A stretch of DNA of 64,000 bases, from contig JAXGYX010000001.1 in the NCBI GenBank assembly GCA_040772065.1, positions 1,178,001-1,242,000 of the forward strand, written 5' to 3'. The stretch is from JAXGYX01 sp040772065 (GTDB taxonomy: Bacteria; Bacillota; Clostridia; Saccharofermentanales; Fastidiosipilaceae). This document shows positions 1 to 8,909 of the stretch, piece by piece. A program made the translations under genes and the position numbers. Position 1 is the first letter of the stretch. The number at the start of each line of letters is the position of its first letter. The notes under the pieces were generated by a model. The model searched no databases. It worked only from the letters and a program-made list of their open reading frames with translations, and had not been told where the DNA came from.

Positions 1-1614
1 CAGAACACGATCGGCGTTCTCAACCGATGCAACCCGCTGGGCGACGATGATCTTGGTCACATCCGGCAGATCGGCCGCGAAGGATTTGCGAATCCGCGCG
101 TCGGTCCGCATATCGACCGCCGAGGTGGAGTCATCTAAAATAAGCACCTTCGGCTGTTTGAGCAGCGCGCGCGCGATACACAACCGCTGTCTTTGTCCAC
201 CCGAGAAGTTGGTTCCGCCCTGTTCGACATGGCTGTCCAGTCCATCCTGAAGATCGCGCACGAACTCCCAGGCTTGAGCGCTGCGCAACGCCTCGATGAT
301 CTGCTCATCCGTCGCGTCGACGTCTCCCCAGCGCATATTTTCCCTCACGGTGCCGGAAAACAGCGTGTTTTGCTGCAACACAATGCTCACAGCGTCGCGC
401 AAGGTTTCCAGATCGTATTCACGCACGTCGCGGCCACCAACCATCACCCGGCCATCCACCGCGTCATAAAGCCTGGAAATCAAGGACAACAAGGTGGACT
501 TTCCCGATCCGGTCGCCCCCAGCACACCGATGACCTCACCTGATTTTATGTCCAGGTCGACGTCCATCAAAGAGTCATTTTCGCTGTCCGGATAGGCAAA
601 AGTAACATTTTCATAACGAATCGACCCGTCCGCCACTTCGGTCAAACCATTTTCCGGGCTGACAATGTCAACTTCGGCGTTCAACACCTCGACAACGCGC
701 TCGGCAGAGGCTTTCGCCCGCGTTAGCTGCAAGAACAACTGAGTCAACATCATCAGGCTGATCATGATCTGCGCCACATAAGTCAGAAAACTGATCAGAT
801 CGCCGGCGAGAATGTTTCCCGCCACGATGCCTTGGCCACCTTTCCAAACAATGCCAATGATTGTGCCATAAATCACAAGTTCCGCCGCCGGCATCATGGC
901 GATCACCAGCGAGACCGCCCTGAAGGCCGTCGTCATCAGTGCGTCATTAAACTTCTTGAACCGGCCAATCTCATGGTCGCGGCGCACAAATGATTTGATC
1001 TCGCGGATGTTGGTCAGATCCTCCTGCACAATGAAGTTGAGGTCGTCAATGCGCCGTTGCATCTCTTTGAAGCGGGGGTTCGCCAGCTTCATGATCACCA
1101 CGGCGATGATCACAAGCACCGGTATCGCGTACAACAACACCTTCGCCATTTCCGGGGCGATGCGAAACGCCATGATCAGCGAAAAGATGAGCATTGACGG
1201 GGAGCGAATGCCCATGCGCAACGACATCATGGCCGCCTGCGACAGGTTGTTGCAATCATTTGTCAGCCGGGTGATCAAACTCGGCACACTGAATCGGTCC
1301 AGGTTAGCGAAGGAAAATCGTTGGACGGAGCCAAAAAGATCGGCGCGCAGATTCGCGCCAAATCCGTAGCCGGCGGTCGCTCCCAGTCGCGCCGACAACA
1401 CACCGGCGGTCATGCCGACAAACGCTGCTATGATCATTTTCGTCCCCAGATTGATCACAACCTGAGTGTTTGACTGATAGATACCGATATTCACGACGTC
1501 CATCATCAAAAACGGAATGTAGACATCCGCCATCACTTCAATCAACATCATGATCGGACTGAGTATGGCGTACCAACGATAAGAAGTCATGTAACGACTC
1601 AGTTGTCGCAGCAT
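1..1614 (-). CDS. ABC exporter subunit, fused membrane and ATPase domains (C-terminus cut by window edge)
   Basis: This is a half-transporter with an N-terminal six-helix membrane domain and a C-terminal ATPase, probably exporting a drug, lipid or peptide. The Walker A GATGSGKST lies near residue 360, the signature FSGGQRQR near 468, and the Walker B LILDDSTSAVD near 490. The residue after the Walker B aspartate is Asp instead of the catalytic Glu. In heterodimeric exporters (BmrCD/TM287-288 type) this marks the half with the degenerate ATP site, so a partner half is expected just beyond position 1. The start ATG at 1614 overlaps the end of the upstream MarR gene by 16 bases and is preceded by a good AAAGGAGA site, so the two genes are translationally coupled and probably co-regulated. 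The substrate cannot be read from the sequence. Confidence 0.9.
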   Translation of the reverse strand, partial: MLRQLSRYMTSYRWYAILSPIMMLIEVMADVYIPFLMMDVVNIGIYQSNTQVVINLGTKMIIAAFVGMTAGVLSARLGATAGYGFGANLRADLFGSVQRFSFANLDRFSVPSLITRLTNDCNNLSQAAMMSLRMGIRSPSMLIFSLIMAFRIAPEMAKVLLYAIPVLVIIAVVIMKLANPRFKEMQRRIDDLNFIVQEDLTNIREIKSFVRRDHEIGRFKKFNDALMTTAFRAVSLVIAMMPAAELVIYGTIIGIVWKGGQGIVAGNILAGDLISFLTYVAQIMISLMMLTQLFLQLTRAKASAERVVEVLNAEVDIVSPENGLTEVADGSIRYENVTFAYPDSENDSLMDVDLDIKSGEVIGVLGATGSGKSTLLSLISRLYDAVDGRVMVGGRDVREYDLETLRDAVSIVLQQNTLFSGTVRENMRWGDVDATDEQIIEALRSAQAWEFVRDLQDGLDSHVEQGGTNFSGGQRQRLCIARALLKQPKVLILDDSTSAVDMRTDARIRKSFAADLPDVTKIIVAQRVASVENADRVL

Positions 1615-2126
1615 TCGTCGTTCTCCTTTCCTTTGATCGGCGAAGCACTTGAACGTGTGGTCAGGTTTCGACGAATCGTTTCCAAGCTATCAAGCAGGTC
1701 ATTCACCGACCGTTCAGCCAAACCGGTCAGCATATAGTGAAACAAGCCCGACATGTGCTCACCGCATCGCGTCCTGGCGGCCTCACCCTCCGGAGTCAGA
1801 TACAACTCATGGCGCCGCCGATCGGTTTCTGACAGGCGGCGTTCCACCAAATTCGCCTTCTGCAGGCGTTTGAGCGATGTCGACAGAGAGGCGCCCGAGA
1901 CGAAGAGTCGGTCCGCGATCTGTCTTTGTGTCTCTCCGGGGTGATCGTGGATCACTCGCAAGATCCGTGGTTGACCCACATATAGTCCATGGCGCCCGAT
2001 GTTCTGCGAAAGGATGCTTTGCGTCATCTGGTTGATGTCGCGCAGCAGCCAGGCGAGGCGCATGGCCGGTTCACCATCCGGTTCGTTTGGTAAAGGGATG
2101 TTCAAGATAAACCTCTTCTTTTTCAT
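1599..2126 (-). CDS. MarR-family transcriptional regulator
   Basis: This 175-residue protein has a winged-helix MarR domain over about residues 20-150. The helix-turn-helix region reads ETQRQIADRLFVSGASLSTS and is followed by the wing RRLSETDRRRHELYLT. Such repressors usually control an adjacent transporter and lose DNA binding when a small ligand is bound. Its 3' end overlaps the start of the ABC exporter gene, so it heads that operon. An imperfect palindrome lies 39 bases upstream of the start, a likely autoregulatory site. The ribosome binding site in front of the ATG at 2126 is weak, so the exact start is slightly uncertain. Confidence 0.9.
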   Translation of the reverse strand: MKKKRFILNIPLPNEPDGEPAMRLAWLLRDINQMTQSILSQNIGRHGLYVGQPRILRVIHDHPGETQRQIADRLFVSGASLSTSLKRLQKANLVERRLSETDRRRHELYLTPEGEAARTRCGEHMSGLFHYMLTGLAERSVNDLLDSLETIRRNLTTRSSASPIKGKENDECCDN

Positions 2127-2164
2127 ACTGATTTCGATAAATAAAATAAATTGTTAGACGCTAA

Positions 2165-2180
2165 TTAGTTAATCAGCTAA
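2165..2180. promoter_or_regulatory. Imperfect palindrome, candidate MarR operator
   Basis: The 16-base sequence TTAGTTAATCAGCTAA is an imperfect inverted repeat (TTAG...CTAA ends) between the marR-like start and the upstream gene. Size, AT content and position fit a MarR dimer site, but the assignment is inferred from location. Confidence 0.4.
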
Positions 2181-2368
2181 CGAAAAATTATACAACAAGC
2201 ACCTGACGCACGCAACCGATCATCGATGCTTTGGTGTCCGCCGCTCTGTCGCTGAGCGCCGATTGGATGACAGGTGGACGGCACTGGATAAGGGCCACTC
2301 GTCTTAACGTGAAACGAGGCTTCATCGGAAGAGGAAGCCTCGGCGCTTTCATACGGTGAATTTGGAAA

Positions 2369-3637
2369 TCAAACCGGTTTTTCGGCCTCGTGACTGCAAC
2401 TGCCGACCAGCAGTCGGTCGGGATCGTAGTCAATCTGGATGGTCGAACAGGACAGATTATAGGGCGCCAGTATAGAGGCGACCTGCTCTTTAATCTTTTC
2501 CTGCTCCTCCACCGTCGCCAATTCGGTAAATAGAGTGACGTTCAAATTGCTACGTTCTCCATCCAACGTCCAGACATGAAGATGGTTGATGCCGTGCACA
2601 CCCCGCACTGAGGCGATCTGTCTTTCAATCTTGGCCATGTCGATGCCTTCCGGCACTGATTCAAGCATGATGCGGACCGTGCGGATCAGTTCCGGTATGG
2701 CGTTCCAGAGGATGAATACCGCGATCAGAATGCTGAAAATGGGATCGAGGATGTAAAGCGGGCGCCAGCGCATCACCAGGCTGATCACCAAAATGCCGAT
2801 CCAGCCGAGCATGTCTTCCAACATGTGCAGATTGAGAATGCTGGCGTTGCGACTTTTGCTTCCCCGCAGCAAAAACGCGGCCACGATGTTGATGATGACG
2901 GCAAAAATGGCGATCCAGGTCATGCTGCGGTACGAGACCGGCTCCGGATTGAACAACCGTGGCACAGACTGCAACAGCATGCTGCCCGAACCGACAACCA
3001 AGACCAACGCGGTGATCAGCGCGCCCAACAGTGAAAAACGCCGGTAGCCGAAGGAGAAGCGATGATTGGAATGTTTGCGGGAGACACGTTCGAAAATCCA
3101 AGCCAGTCCGATGCTCAGCGCGTCACCCAGATCATGTACCGCGTCAGACTGAATGGCTACTGAGTTCAGCGCCGCTCCGGCGATAAACTCAAACATCGAA
3201 AAGCCAAAGTTGAGAGCGAAAACGCCGCCAATTCGTTTGCTGTCGCTCATGCCGACGTGGTCGTGAGCATGGCTGTGCGAATGCCCCCGTTTGCCGCCAT
3301 GCGCGTGACCATGGCGGTCATGGTCATGGTTATGGTCATGGTCATGGTTATGGTCATGGTCATGGTCGTGTTCATGGTCATGCTCATGATCGTGATCATG
3401 ATCGTGATCGTGATCAGACGTGCGCGGCTCGTCTGCGTCCGGTAATATTTTGATTTTGTCCGTAGCCAACAGACGGCGAACCGTTTGGGTATCTACAGAA
3501 TCCGGCCAGGTCAGCGTCGAGCCGGCCTCTTCATAATAAATACTGCCTTCGGGCGCTTTTGTCTTTTTGATCAGGCGATCGATCATCTGCTTCGCGCAGG
3601 TGTCGCAGTGAAACTCAGTTATCCGGGCACTTGGCAT
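2369..3637 (-). CDS. CDF-family metal (zinc) efflux transporter with His-rich segment
   Basis: This cation diffusion facilitator is predicted to export Zn(II) or a similar divalent metal by proton antiport. The N-terminal 75 residues form a small domain with an HCDTCAKQM metal-site-like motif. A very long Asp-His repeat follows (about residues 80-130), then six membrane segments. The paired metal-site motifs are HDLGD in the second helix and HMLED in the fifth, both of the H-x3-D type. A C-terminal cytoplasmic domain (RQIASVRGVHGINHLHVWTL) matches the CDF dimer domain. I chose the ATG at 3637, not an upstream in-frame Met at 3712, because it follows a GGGAGGA site and lies one base after the stop of the ArsR gene. 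The two genes form an operon. The His-Asp repeat is about twice the length usually seen in bacterial CDF proteins. Confidence 0.95.
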   Translation of the reverse strand: MPSARITEFHCDTCAKQMIDRLIKKTKAPEGSIYYEEAGSTLTWPDSVDTQTVRRLLATDKIKILPDADEPRTSDHDHDHDHDHEHDHEHDHDHDHNHDHDHNHDHDRHGHAHGGKRGHSHSHAHDHVGMSDSKRIGGVFALNFGFSMFEFIAGAALNSVAIQSDAVHDLGDALSIGLAWIFERVSRKHSNHRFSFGYRRFSLLGALITALVLVVGSGSMLLQSVPRLFNPEPVSYRSMTWIAIFAVIINIVAAFLLRGSKSRNASILNLHMLEDMLGWIGILVISLVMRWRPLYILDPIFSILIAVFILWNAIPELIRTVRIMLESVPEGIDMAKIERQIASVRGVHGINHLHVWTLDGERSNLNVTLFTELATVEEQEKIKEQVASILAPYNLSCSTIQIDYDPDRLLVGSCSHEAEKPV

Positions 3638-3638
3638 A

Positions 3639-4007
3639 TTATTCCTCCCTCTTATCTTCGATTTCATCATGAAACTGATCATGCGAATCCTCAGCCACGT
3701 GTTCAAGAACATCGGTCAACAGCACACGCACATGCTCATCGTCCAAACTATACATTCGATTGCGGCCGTCGATCCGCGACTTGACCAGTCGAGCGTTGCG
3801 CAGCGCGCGCAACTGATGCGACAACGCCGATTGCTCGATATCCAAGGTATTGGCCAGCGTGGTCACATTCATCTCGCTTTGTTCAAGCATATAGAGAATG
3901 CGCAGGCGATTCTCATCACCCAACACACGAAACAAACTAGCCGCCTTCCTTAGCAGCGGGTCGGTTGGTCGTGCTTTTGATCGGTCCATTGATGAATTGT
4001 TTTTCAT
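3639..4007 (-). CDS. ArsR/SmtB-family zinc-responsive repressor
   Basis: This 122-residue winged-helix protein has recognition region IEQSALSHQLRALR. Its last helix carries the exact SmtB/CzrA alpha-5 zinc motif D-x-H-x10-H-x2-E: Asp90, His92, His103 and Glu106. That predicts a dimer that leaves DNA when Zn(II) binds between subunits. It is followed after one base by the CDF exporter gene, so this is a standard zinc-efflux operon. The start codon at 4007 lies inside the predicted operator and has no Shine-Dalgarno sequence, so translation may be leaderless. A second Met at residue 7 also lacks an obvious ribosome site. Confidence 0.93.
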   Translation of the reverse strand: MKNNSSMDRSKARPTDPLLRKAASLFRVLGDENRLRILYMLEQSEMNVTTLANTLDIEQSALSHQLRALRNARLVKSRIDGRNRMYSLDDEHVRVLLTDVLEHVAEDSHDQFHDEIEDKREE

Positions 4008-4026
4008 ATGAAAATATTATCATATG
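4005..4026. promoter_or_regulatory. ArsR/CzrA-type operator overlapping the arsR-like start
   Basis: A 22-base near-perfect palindrome has CATATG at both ends and an AAAATATTAT centre. Read on the minus strand it includes GATAAT, a good -10 box placed so that transcription would begin at or next to the ATG. Position and symmetry fit the autoregulatory operator of the adjacent SmtB-like repressor. Confidence 0.65.
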
Positions 4027-4082
4027 ACCGTGGGCAGGGCAAGCACGAAGTAACACGAAATCTTGATTCGCGCACCGAAGGG

Positions 4083-4268
4083 TCAGGATCCAATAAAACG
4101 ATAGATGATGGTCTTCTCTTTACGATCCCGGTGTTTAGGTAGAATAATCCATTTGTCGCGTAACGCTGCATCGAGCACGTCATCCTGGGCCTCTATGCCG
4201 ACGACGGGTATTTTGAGGCGATAGTGAACATAAAAGGCTGAGCCATGCGACAGTCGGTTAAATTCTGT
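4083..4268 (-). pseudogene. Possible coding remnant in frame after the AhpD-like gene
   Basis: After the TAA of the AhpD-like gene, the same frame stays open for 61 codons with protein-like composition (for example KIPVVGIEAQDDVLDAALRD and KWIILPKH) and ends in TGA at 4083. There is no start codon or ribosome site, so it is not an independent gene. It could be the tail of a decayed gene or of a longer ancestral protein. I do not recognise the family. Confidence 0.25.
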
Positions 4269-4862
4269 TTAATAAGGTAAAATTGTTTTCTTTCTGATCT
4301 TGTCAAAGAGTGCGTGGATGGTGGCGAATGGCAGGTAGAGAATAATCGATAGCAAAATTGAAATCTCATAGATCAAAGTCGTCTTTCCTGACGGTTTGCC
4401 TTTAAATCGATCGCGGATGGCGCTGACCGCGATGCCGTATATGTTTCCCACAAGCATCATTCGCGTAAAAGCTAAAATCACCATGGCGCTCCGCTGACCA
4501 TATTCATCGACCAGTCTTTGCCATGAATCTTTTGACGCCTTTCCTTTTTCGTCTGCATAATGTTGCGCGAAAAAAACACCGACAGATTCCTCTTGCGGGA
4601 TGTTTTGCAGATCCCCACTCAGAATGGAACTGATTTCTTCCGGACTCATCCCCTCTTCCAGCGCAAATTTTGTATGCGCGTAGGAACAAGCCTCACAGCC
4701 ATTGACCTCTGTCACAGCCAGCATGATTCTTTCCTTGAATTGTGGAGAGATCAGCTGCTCTTTGCGATTGAGCCTCAAATATTTAATACTTCTCAGCAAC
4801 ATGACAATGGACTTGTAAAAGTCACAATGGCTGTAAATTTTCTTGTAGAATTGATCTTCCAT
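4269..4862 (-). CDS. AhpD-like carboxymuconolactone decarboxylase-family protein
   Basis: This 197-residue protein has the alkylhydroperoxidase D signature EVNGCEACSYAHT, with Glu52, the redox pair Cys56/Cys59 and His63. In AhpD relatives these residues reduce peroxides using a thiol relay. The C-terminal 50 residues contain a hydrophobic stretch (ISILLSIILYLPFATIHALF) that could be a membrane anchor and is unusual for this family. Electron partner and substrate are unknown. It lies alone between the zinc operon and a GTPase gene, with no tight spacing to either. Confidence 0.85.
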   Translation of the reverse strand: MEDQFYKKIYSHCDFYKSIVMLLRSIKYLRLNRKEQLISPQFKERIMLAVTEVNGCEACSYAHTKFALEEGMSPEEISSILSGDLQNIPQEESVGVFFAQHYADEKGKASKDSWQRLVDEYGQRSAMVILAFTRMMLVGNIYGIAVSAIRDRFKGKPSGKTTLIYEISILLSIILYLPFATIHALFDKIRKKTILPY

Positions 4863-5028
4863 TCTCTTGGCTCCTTCTTCTCACGACCTCCATTATATTC
4901 GATTCTCTCTGTTTTTATCTGTCTCATTTCTTGTAATTATTATACATTCCGCTGAACCCCTTACGTACACGAGGAACGGATATATCCAAATCGAATATAG
5001 CCGTTCCTTGCGTTTGGTCGCATAGGTT

Positions 5029-6195
5029 TCATTCAACTTTCTTTGATCCGCTCTTGAACAAATTGAGGATGTTTTTAACAATACTGTTATTATCGGTTTT
5101 ATCTGACATACGCTCTAAAAGTAAATCAATTTTTTCAGGAAACTCTGACGCAAACTTTGACTCAATTATTTTCGTCACCCAATCTATGTCTGTAACGCTT
5201 CTGTTACCCAAATAAACTTGTTCAAAGATATATATTGATGCTTCTCCAAGAAGCGCAATCATTACTCCTGCGACAATTGCATTTAACACACTTACCGCGA
5301 GATTAATTCCGGGGATAGCCTTTAAGCTGCTCAATGTGATTTTAGCTGCCACGCCGACGGTTCCGGCTTGAACCATGGAGTTGATCAGTTGTTTGGATTT
5401 TTCCTCTTTATTGACTTCATATATTTGGGCAAGCGCATTGAACATAACACCTTCAGTTGGGCCAAGCAGTAACGCATCTGAAAACGGAATCGGTACTGCA
5501 CCTACAACAACGCCGGCCACAGTTGCCGCACCAACAGTTGTTTGTGACAATGCTCGTTTTCGCGTCAGCTTGAATTTCGCAATATCTTTGGCTCCGCCCT
5601 TAACACCCTCCGGCATCACTTCGTTTGTTATATCAATAAGTTCAAGGATTCCATCAGGAGGGGCATAAGCAGTGTCGTTTAGAACATAAGGAGATGCCAC
5701 AACAGGCACGATCTTACGAAGATTTTCAGAAAAAATTTTTTCTTTTGCAAATACGCTATTCACCATCTCAATATTCTGCTCTCTTTCCGGAACAGAATAT
5801 GATTTTGTAATTACTACAACTAAGGGAACCGATTTCCACATAGCGGTCGCTTTTGAAAGGTCTTTTATAGATTTCGGAAACAATTTACGGGATGTGCCAT
5901 CTACGCAAAACCATATTACATTAATCCCGGAATTCTCATGGTCATTCTTCGCACTCTTCCTTGACCATTTTTTCACAGCACTAATGGCCTGTCTCGCTTT
6001 GATGAAAGATGGTTCAAATCCGACTGTATCAATAATTCTAAACGGAACATCATCAACTTCATATAATTCTAACTCACCGGTTGTCCCCACCGGACCCCAA
6101 CTCGTTTTTGCATATTCCTTGCCAAGAACAGCATTTATCAAGGTGGATTTTCCTACCCCGGAATTGCCGATTACCAAGACATTTCCTTTCTCCAT
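5029..6195 (-). CDS. GTPase with C-terminal DUF697-like hydrophobic domain
   Basis: This 388-residue protein opens with a Ras-like G domain. G1 is GNSGVGKST at residues 10-18, G3 is DTVG near 57, and G4 is TKSY near 140. The C-terminal half has Gly/Ala-rich hydrophobic segments (GAATVAGVVVGAVPIPFSDA and IPGINLAVSVLNAIVAGVMI) typical of DUF697-type domains found with Era/YcjF-like GTPases, suggesting membrane association. I use the ATG at 6195 because GGAGGTGAG precedes it; an in-frame Met lies 15 codons upstream. Its sequence is much richer in A and T than the neighbouring operons and it lies between gene fragments, which suggests recent transfer. The cellular role is unknown. Confidence 0.8.
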   Translation of the reverse strand: MEKGNVLVIGNSGVGKSTLINAVLGKEYAKTSWGPVGTTGELELYEVDDVPFRIIDTVGFEPSFIKARQAISAVKKWSRKSAKNDHENSGINVIWFCVDGTSRKLFPKSIKDLSKATAMWKSVPLVVVITKSYSVPEREQNIEMVNSVFAKEKIFSENLRKIVPVVASPYVLNDTAYAPPDGILELIDITNEVMPEGVKGGAKDIAKFKLTRKRALSQTTVGAATVAGVVVGAVPIPFSDALLLGPTEGVMFNALAQIYEVNKEEKSKQLINSMVQAGTVGVAAKITLSSLKAIPGINLAVSVLNAIVAGVMIALLGEASIYIFEQVYLGNRSVTDIDWVTKIIESKFASEFPEKIDLLLERMSDKTDNNSIVKNILNLFKSGSKKVE

Positions 6196-6438
6196 ATAAT
6201 ACTCACCTCCATAATTAATCCAAGTTATATTTAGTACCAAGATTTTTGTTTCATTATGTCAGATGTAAATTCCGCGAGGCTAATAACATAATGAATGTTC
6301 AGACACAGTCGTATAACAGAGCCTATTAATAAGCTATTATAGTCGATTTGTAGCGTCGATTTGTGGTGGAAAACAAGAATAGCGGTATAACTGAATCAGA
6401 GGGTTTTTCGTCCGACCATAAACCTACGCCTATATTGA

Positions 6439-6705
6439 TGAACTAAACTATCGAGACAAAGTTGTGTGATTCTTGAGAATGGTAAAATTAAACTGCTTCC
6501 GATCGACACCATCGGTAAACTGAGAAGGTATCTTGATGAAGGTTTTGTTATGGAGACGCTGTGCCACCCTAATCGTGAAGTCAGCATAGAATCCATAAAG
6601 AGTGTAATTTCAGATCTTTATATTGATTTGTTTGGACACTTTTTTGACTACTATCATTATTCTCCTGTTTTAACACCTAAAATCAATGAAAACACAGATG
6701 TCTAA
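6439..6705 (+). pseudogene. Short orphan coding fragment on the plus strand
   Basis: An open frame from just after a TGA near 6439 to the TAA at 6705 encodes a protein-like sequence including KIKLLPIDTIGKLRRYLDEG and IESIKSVISDLYIDLFGHFF. The only possible start is a GTG at 6466 with no clear ribosome site. It is opposite in direction to its neighbours and AT-rich. It is best read as the 3' end of a lost gene or a small uncharacterised gene. The 6196-6438 stretch before it holds nothing I can identify. Confidence 0.35.
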
Positions 6706-6734
6706 CAATTCCGGTACCAAATCAGAACATCAAT

Positions 6735-6772
6735 AACAAAGCACCCGCTCTTAGAAGAACGGGTGCTTTGTT
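6735..6772. terminator. Bidirectional rho-independent terminator
   Basis: A perfect 13-bp stem, AACAAAGCACCCG with CGGGTGCTTTGTT, closes a 12-base loop. It sits 77 bases downstream of the last permease gene on the minus strand and 30 bases after the plus-strand fragment, so it can serve both. Confidence 0.85.
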
Positions 6773-6849
6773 AACCAATGGATTGGATAGTCAATCGATC
6801 CGACGCCGCTTTCTTGTCGGACTCAAACGTCCGGAGAGAAAATACCTGA

Positions 6850-7866
6850 TTATTTTCTATTCAACCATTTTTCTCTGTTTTTTGAAATCAGCGCCTGCAT
6901 CACGATGGATAGCAAGAGCAAGGCGGCGATGACAATCTTAGTCCACCAGGCGGACAAGGTTCCCTGGAAGGTGATGATCGTCTGAATCACGCCCTGGATC
7001 AGCACACCGACCAGCGTTCCCGGCATGAACGCCACGCCACCAGATAACAACGTTCCGCCGATCACCGAGGAGGACAGCGCCTCCATCTCCATGCCGATCG
7101 CGTGCAAGGTGTAGCCCGACAGCATGATCAATGAGTAAAGTATGCCCCCAAAGGCGTTGCAAAATCCCGAAACCGCATAGGAGGAAATGACCGTCCTCGA
7201 AGTTCTCAGACCCATCAGCTCGGCCGACGCCCGGTTGCCACCGACAGCGTACAGGTTGCGTCCAAAGCGAGTGTACTTCAACACCACCGTGCCGATCGCG
7301 ACCATCAGCAGCGCCAGCACCGCTCCAACCGAGATGAACCCATTGAATAGTGGAATGCGCGCGGATGCCAGTTTGACATAGAATGGATTGTCGATGTTGA
7401 TCGTGTCGACCGAAAGCATCGCGGTCGCGCCGCGCGCCACATATTGAGCCGCCAATGTCACAATGAACGACTGCAGCTTGAAGCGCGAGACGATAAACCC
7501 AATGAAAATGCCAAAGGCCACACCGATCACCATCGCCAGCGTCAACACCACCGAAACGTGCAAATTGGTGTCCTGCAGCAACTTCGCGATGAACATGCAC
7601 TCAAAAGCGACCACCGCTCCACCGGTCAGATCGCGTTCGCCGGTGATCAAAACAAAGGTCTGTCCAACCGTGAGCGCGATGACCGCGGCGTAGTCTATAA
7701 AGAAATTATAGAAAACCTGAGGTTTGGAAAAACCGGAATAACTAAAAAGACCATACAAATATAAAATTAAAAACAAGGCGGTCGTGACAAAAAAGGAAAA
7801 ATAATGTGAGTGTACAATTCGCCTCAGTGGTGAAACCTTTTGCCTCTCAATCGTTAGTTCGGTCAT
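6850..7866 (-). CDS. Sugar ABC transporter permease (RbsC/YjfF family)
   Basis: This 338-residue integral membrane protein has about 9-10 hydrophobic helices and belongs to the ribose/galactofuranose-type permease family. The diagnostic loop GNRASAELMGLRTSRT and the segment GGTLLSGGVAFMPGTLVGVL match that family. It pairs with the second permease to form the membrane channel that receives sugar from the binding lipoprotein. Its ATG overlaps the stop of the preceding permease gene by four bases (ATGA), so translation is coupled. It is the last gene of the operon. Confidence 0.92.
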   Translation of the reverse strand: MTELTIERQKVSPLRRIVHSHYFSFFVTTALFLILYLYGLFSYSGFSKPQVFYNFFIDYAAVIALTVGQTFVLITGERDLTGGAVVAFECMFIAKLLQDTNLHVSVVLTLAMVIGVAFGIFIGFIVSRFKLQSFIVTLAAQYVARGATAMLSVDTINIDNPFYVKLASARIPLFNGFISVGAVLALLMVAIGTVVLKYTRFGRNLYAVGGNRASAELMGLRTSRTVISSYAVSGFCNAFGGILYSLIMLSGYTLHAIGMEMEALSSSVIGGTLLSGGVAFMPGTLVGVLIQGVIQTIITFQGTLSAWWTKIVIAALLLLSIVMQALISKNREKWLNRK

Positions 7867-8909
7867 TGTTGCTTCACCAACCTTTCTTCGGATTTATCTT
7901 GTTGTTTACGCTTGATCACAAACAACGATCTAAACAACTCGGATTGCAACAGACAGATCAGGATAATGACGACACCCTGAATAAATGGCAGCTGCTCGGA
8001 ACTGACACCACGTGCGTAGAGTGTGGTCGTCAAGGTCTGAATGGTGATGGCGCCAATGATGGAGCCACCCAACGAAAACCGTCCACCTTTAAGCAAGGTG
8101 CCACCCAGGGCGACAGACATGATGGCACTGGACTCGAAGAGCAGACCGGCGTTGTTCGCGTCAGCCGCGGAGATGCGCGAGACTTCGATCAAACCGCCGA
8201 CAGCCGCACAAAGCCCGGAGAAAATATAGGTCATGAACATGACTCGATTGACGTTGATGCCGGAATAATGACTGGCTTTTTTGTTTATTCCCACTGACTG
8301 GACGAATAGGCTGATCGAGGTTCGTTTGAGCAACACACCGACCACAATAATCACCGTGAGAGCGAGGAAAATCGTGGTGGGCAACGGACTGCCCGGAAAA
8401 TGATTGCCAAAATAGGAAAACGGCTTGTAATAGACGGTGATGATCTGCCCTTGGGTAATCAGCATCGCGATGCCGCGGCCGGCGGTTTGCAAAATCAAGG
8501 TCGCGATGATCGGCTGAATCTTAAGTTTTGACACCAGAAAACCATTCCACAATCCACAAATCAGTCCGACCAGCAAACCTGCGGCGATGGCGAGCCAAAG
8601 AGGTGCCTGAGTAGTACCGTCACCCGCTCCGCCAACAATAAACGCGGTGGTCGCTCCGGTGATCGCCATGGTGGATCCCACAGAGATGTCGATCCCGCCG
8701 GTGGCGATCACAAAGGTCATGCCGACGGAAACGATAACCAGCGAGGCAGCCCGATTTAAAATATCGATCATGCGTCCATGCAGCTGTCCGTTGATTATGC
8801 TAAGTTGAAAAAAATTCTCCACAAAAATGGCATTATAGCCAATCAGAAAAATCAAGGCGACAAGCGGCAAGAAGAGCCGATGACTAACAATTTTCTTTAG
8901 TTTATCCAT
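7863..8909 (-). CDS. Sugar ABC transporter permease (RbsC/YtfT family)
   Basis: This 348-residue permease is the first of the two membrane subunits. Family motifs include GGIDISVGSTMAITG near the N-terminal third and ALGGTLLKGGRFSLGGSIIG near the C-terminus. I chose the ATG at 8909, which overlaps the ATPase gene by eight bases and has GGAAGGG upstream. An in-frame start 27 codons earlier lies inside the ATPase gene and gives a non-membrane leader, so it is unlikely. Two non-identical permeases in one operon are typical of the YtfQ-YtfR-YtfT-YjfF galactofuranose type, as opposed to ribose systems with a permease homodimer. Confidence 0.92.
   Translation of the reverse strand: MDKLKKIVSHRLFLPLVALIFLIGYNAIFVENFFQLSIINGQLHGRMIDILNRAASLVIVSVGMTFVIATGGIDISVGSTMAITGATTAFIVGGAGDGTTQAPLWLAIAAGLLVGLICGLWNGFLVSKLKIQPIIATLILQTAGRGIAMLITQGQIITVYYKPFSYFGNHFPGSPLPTTIFLALTVIIVVGVLLKRTSISLFVQSVGINKKASHYSGINVNRVMFMTYIFSGLCAAVGGLIEVSRISAADANNAGLLFESSAIMSVALGGTLLKGGRFSLGGSIIGAITIQTLTTTLYARGVSSEQLPFIQGVVIILICLLQSELFRSLFVIKRKQQDKSEERLVKQQ

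Noticed and set aside
2188..2433. Minus-strand 81-codon frame after the zinc exporter gene
   Set aside because: It overlaps the exporter in another frame, with arginine/proline-rich non-homologous sequence and no ribosome site.
3257..3445. Plus-strand open frame made of Met-Val repeats
   Set aside because: It is the complement of the His-Asp tract of the zinc exporter; no ribosome site or meaningful sequence.
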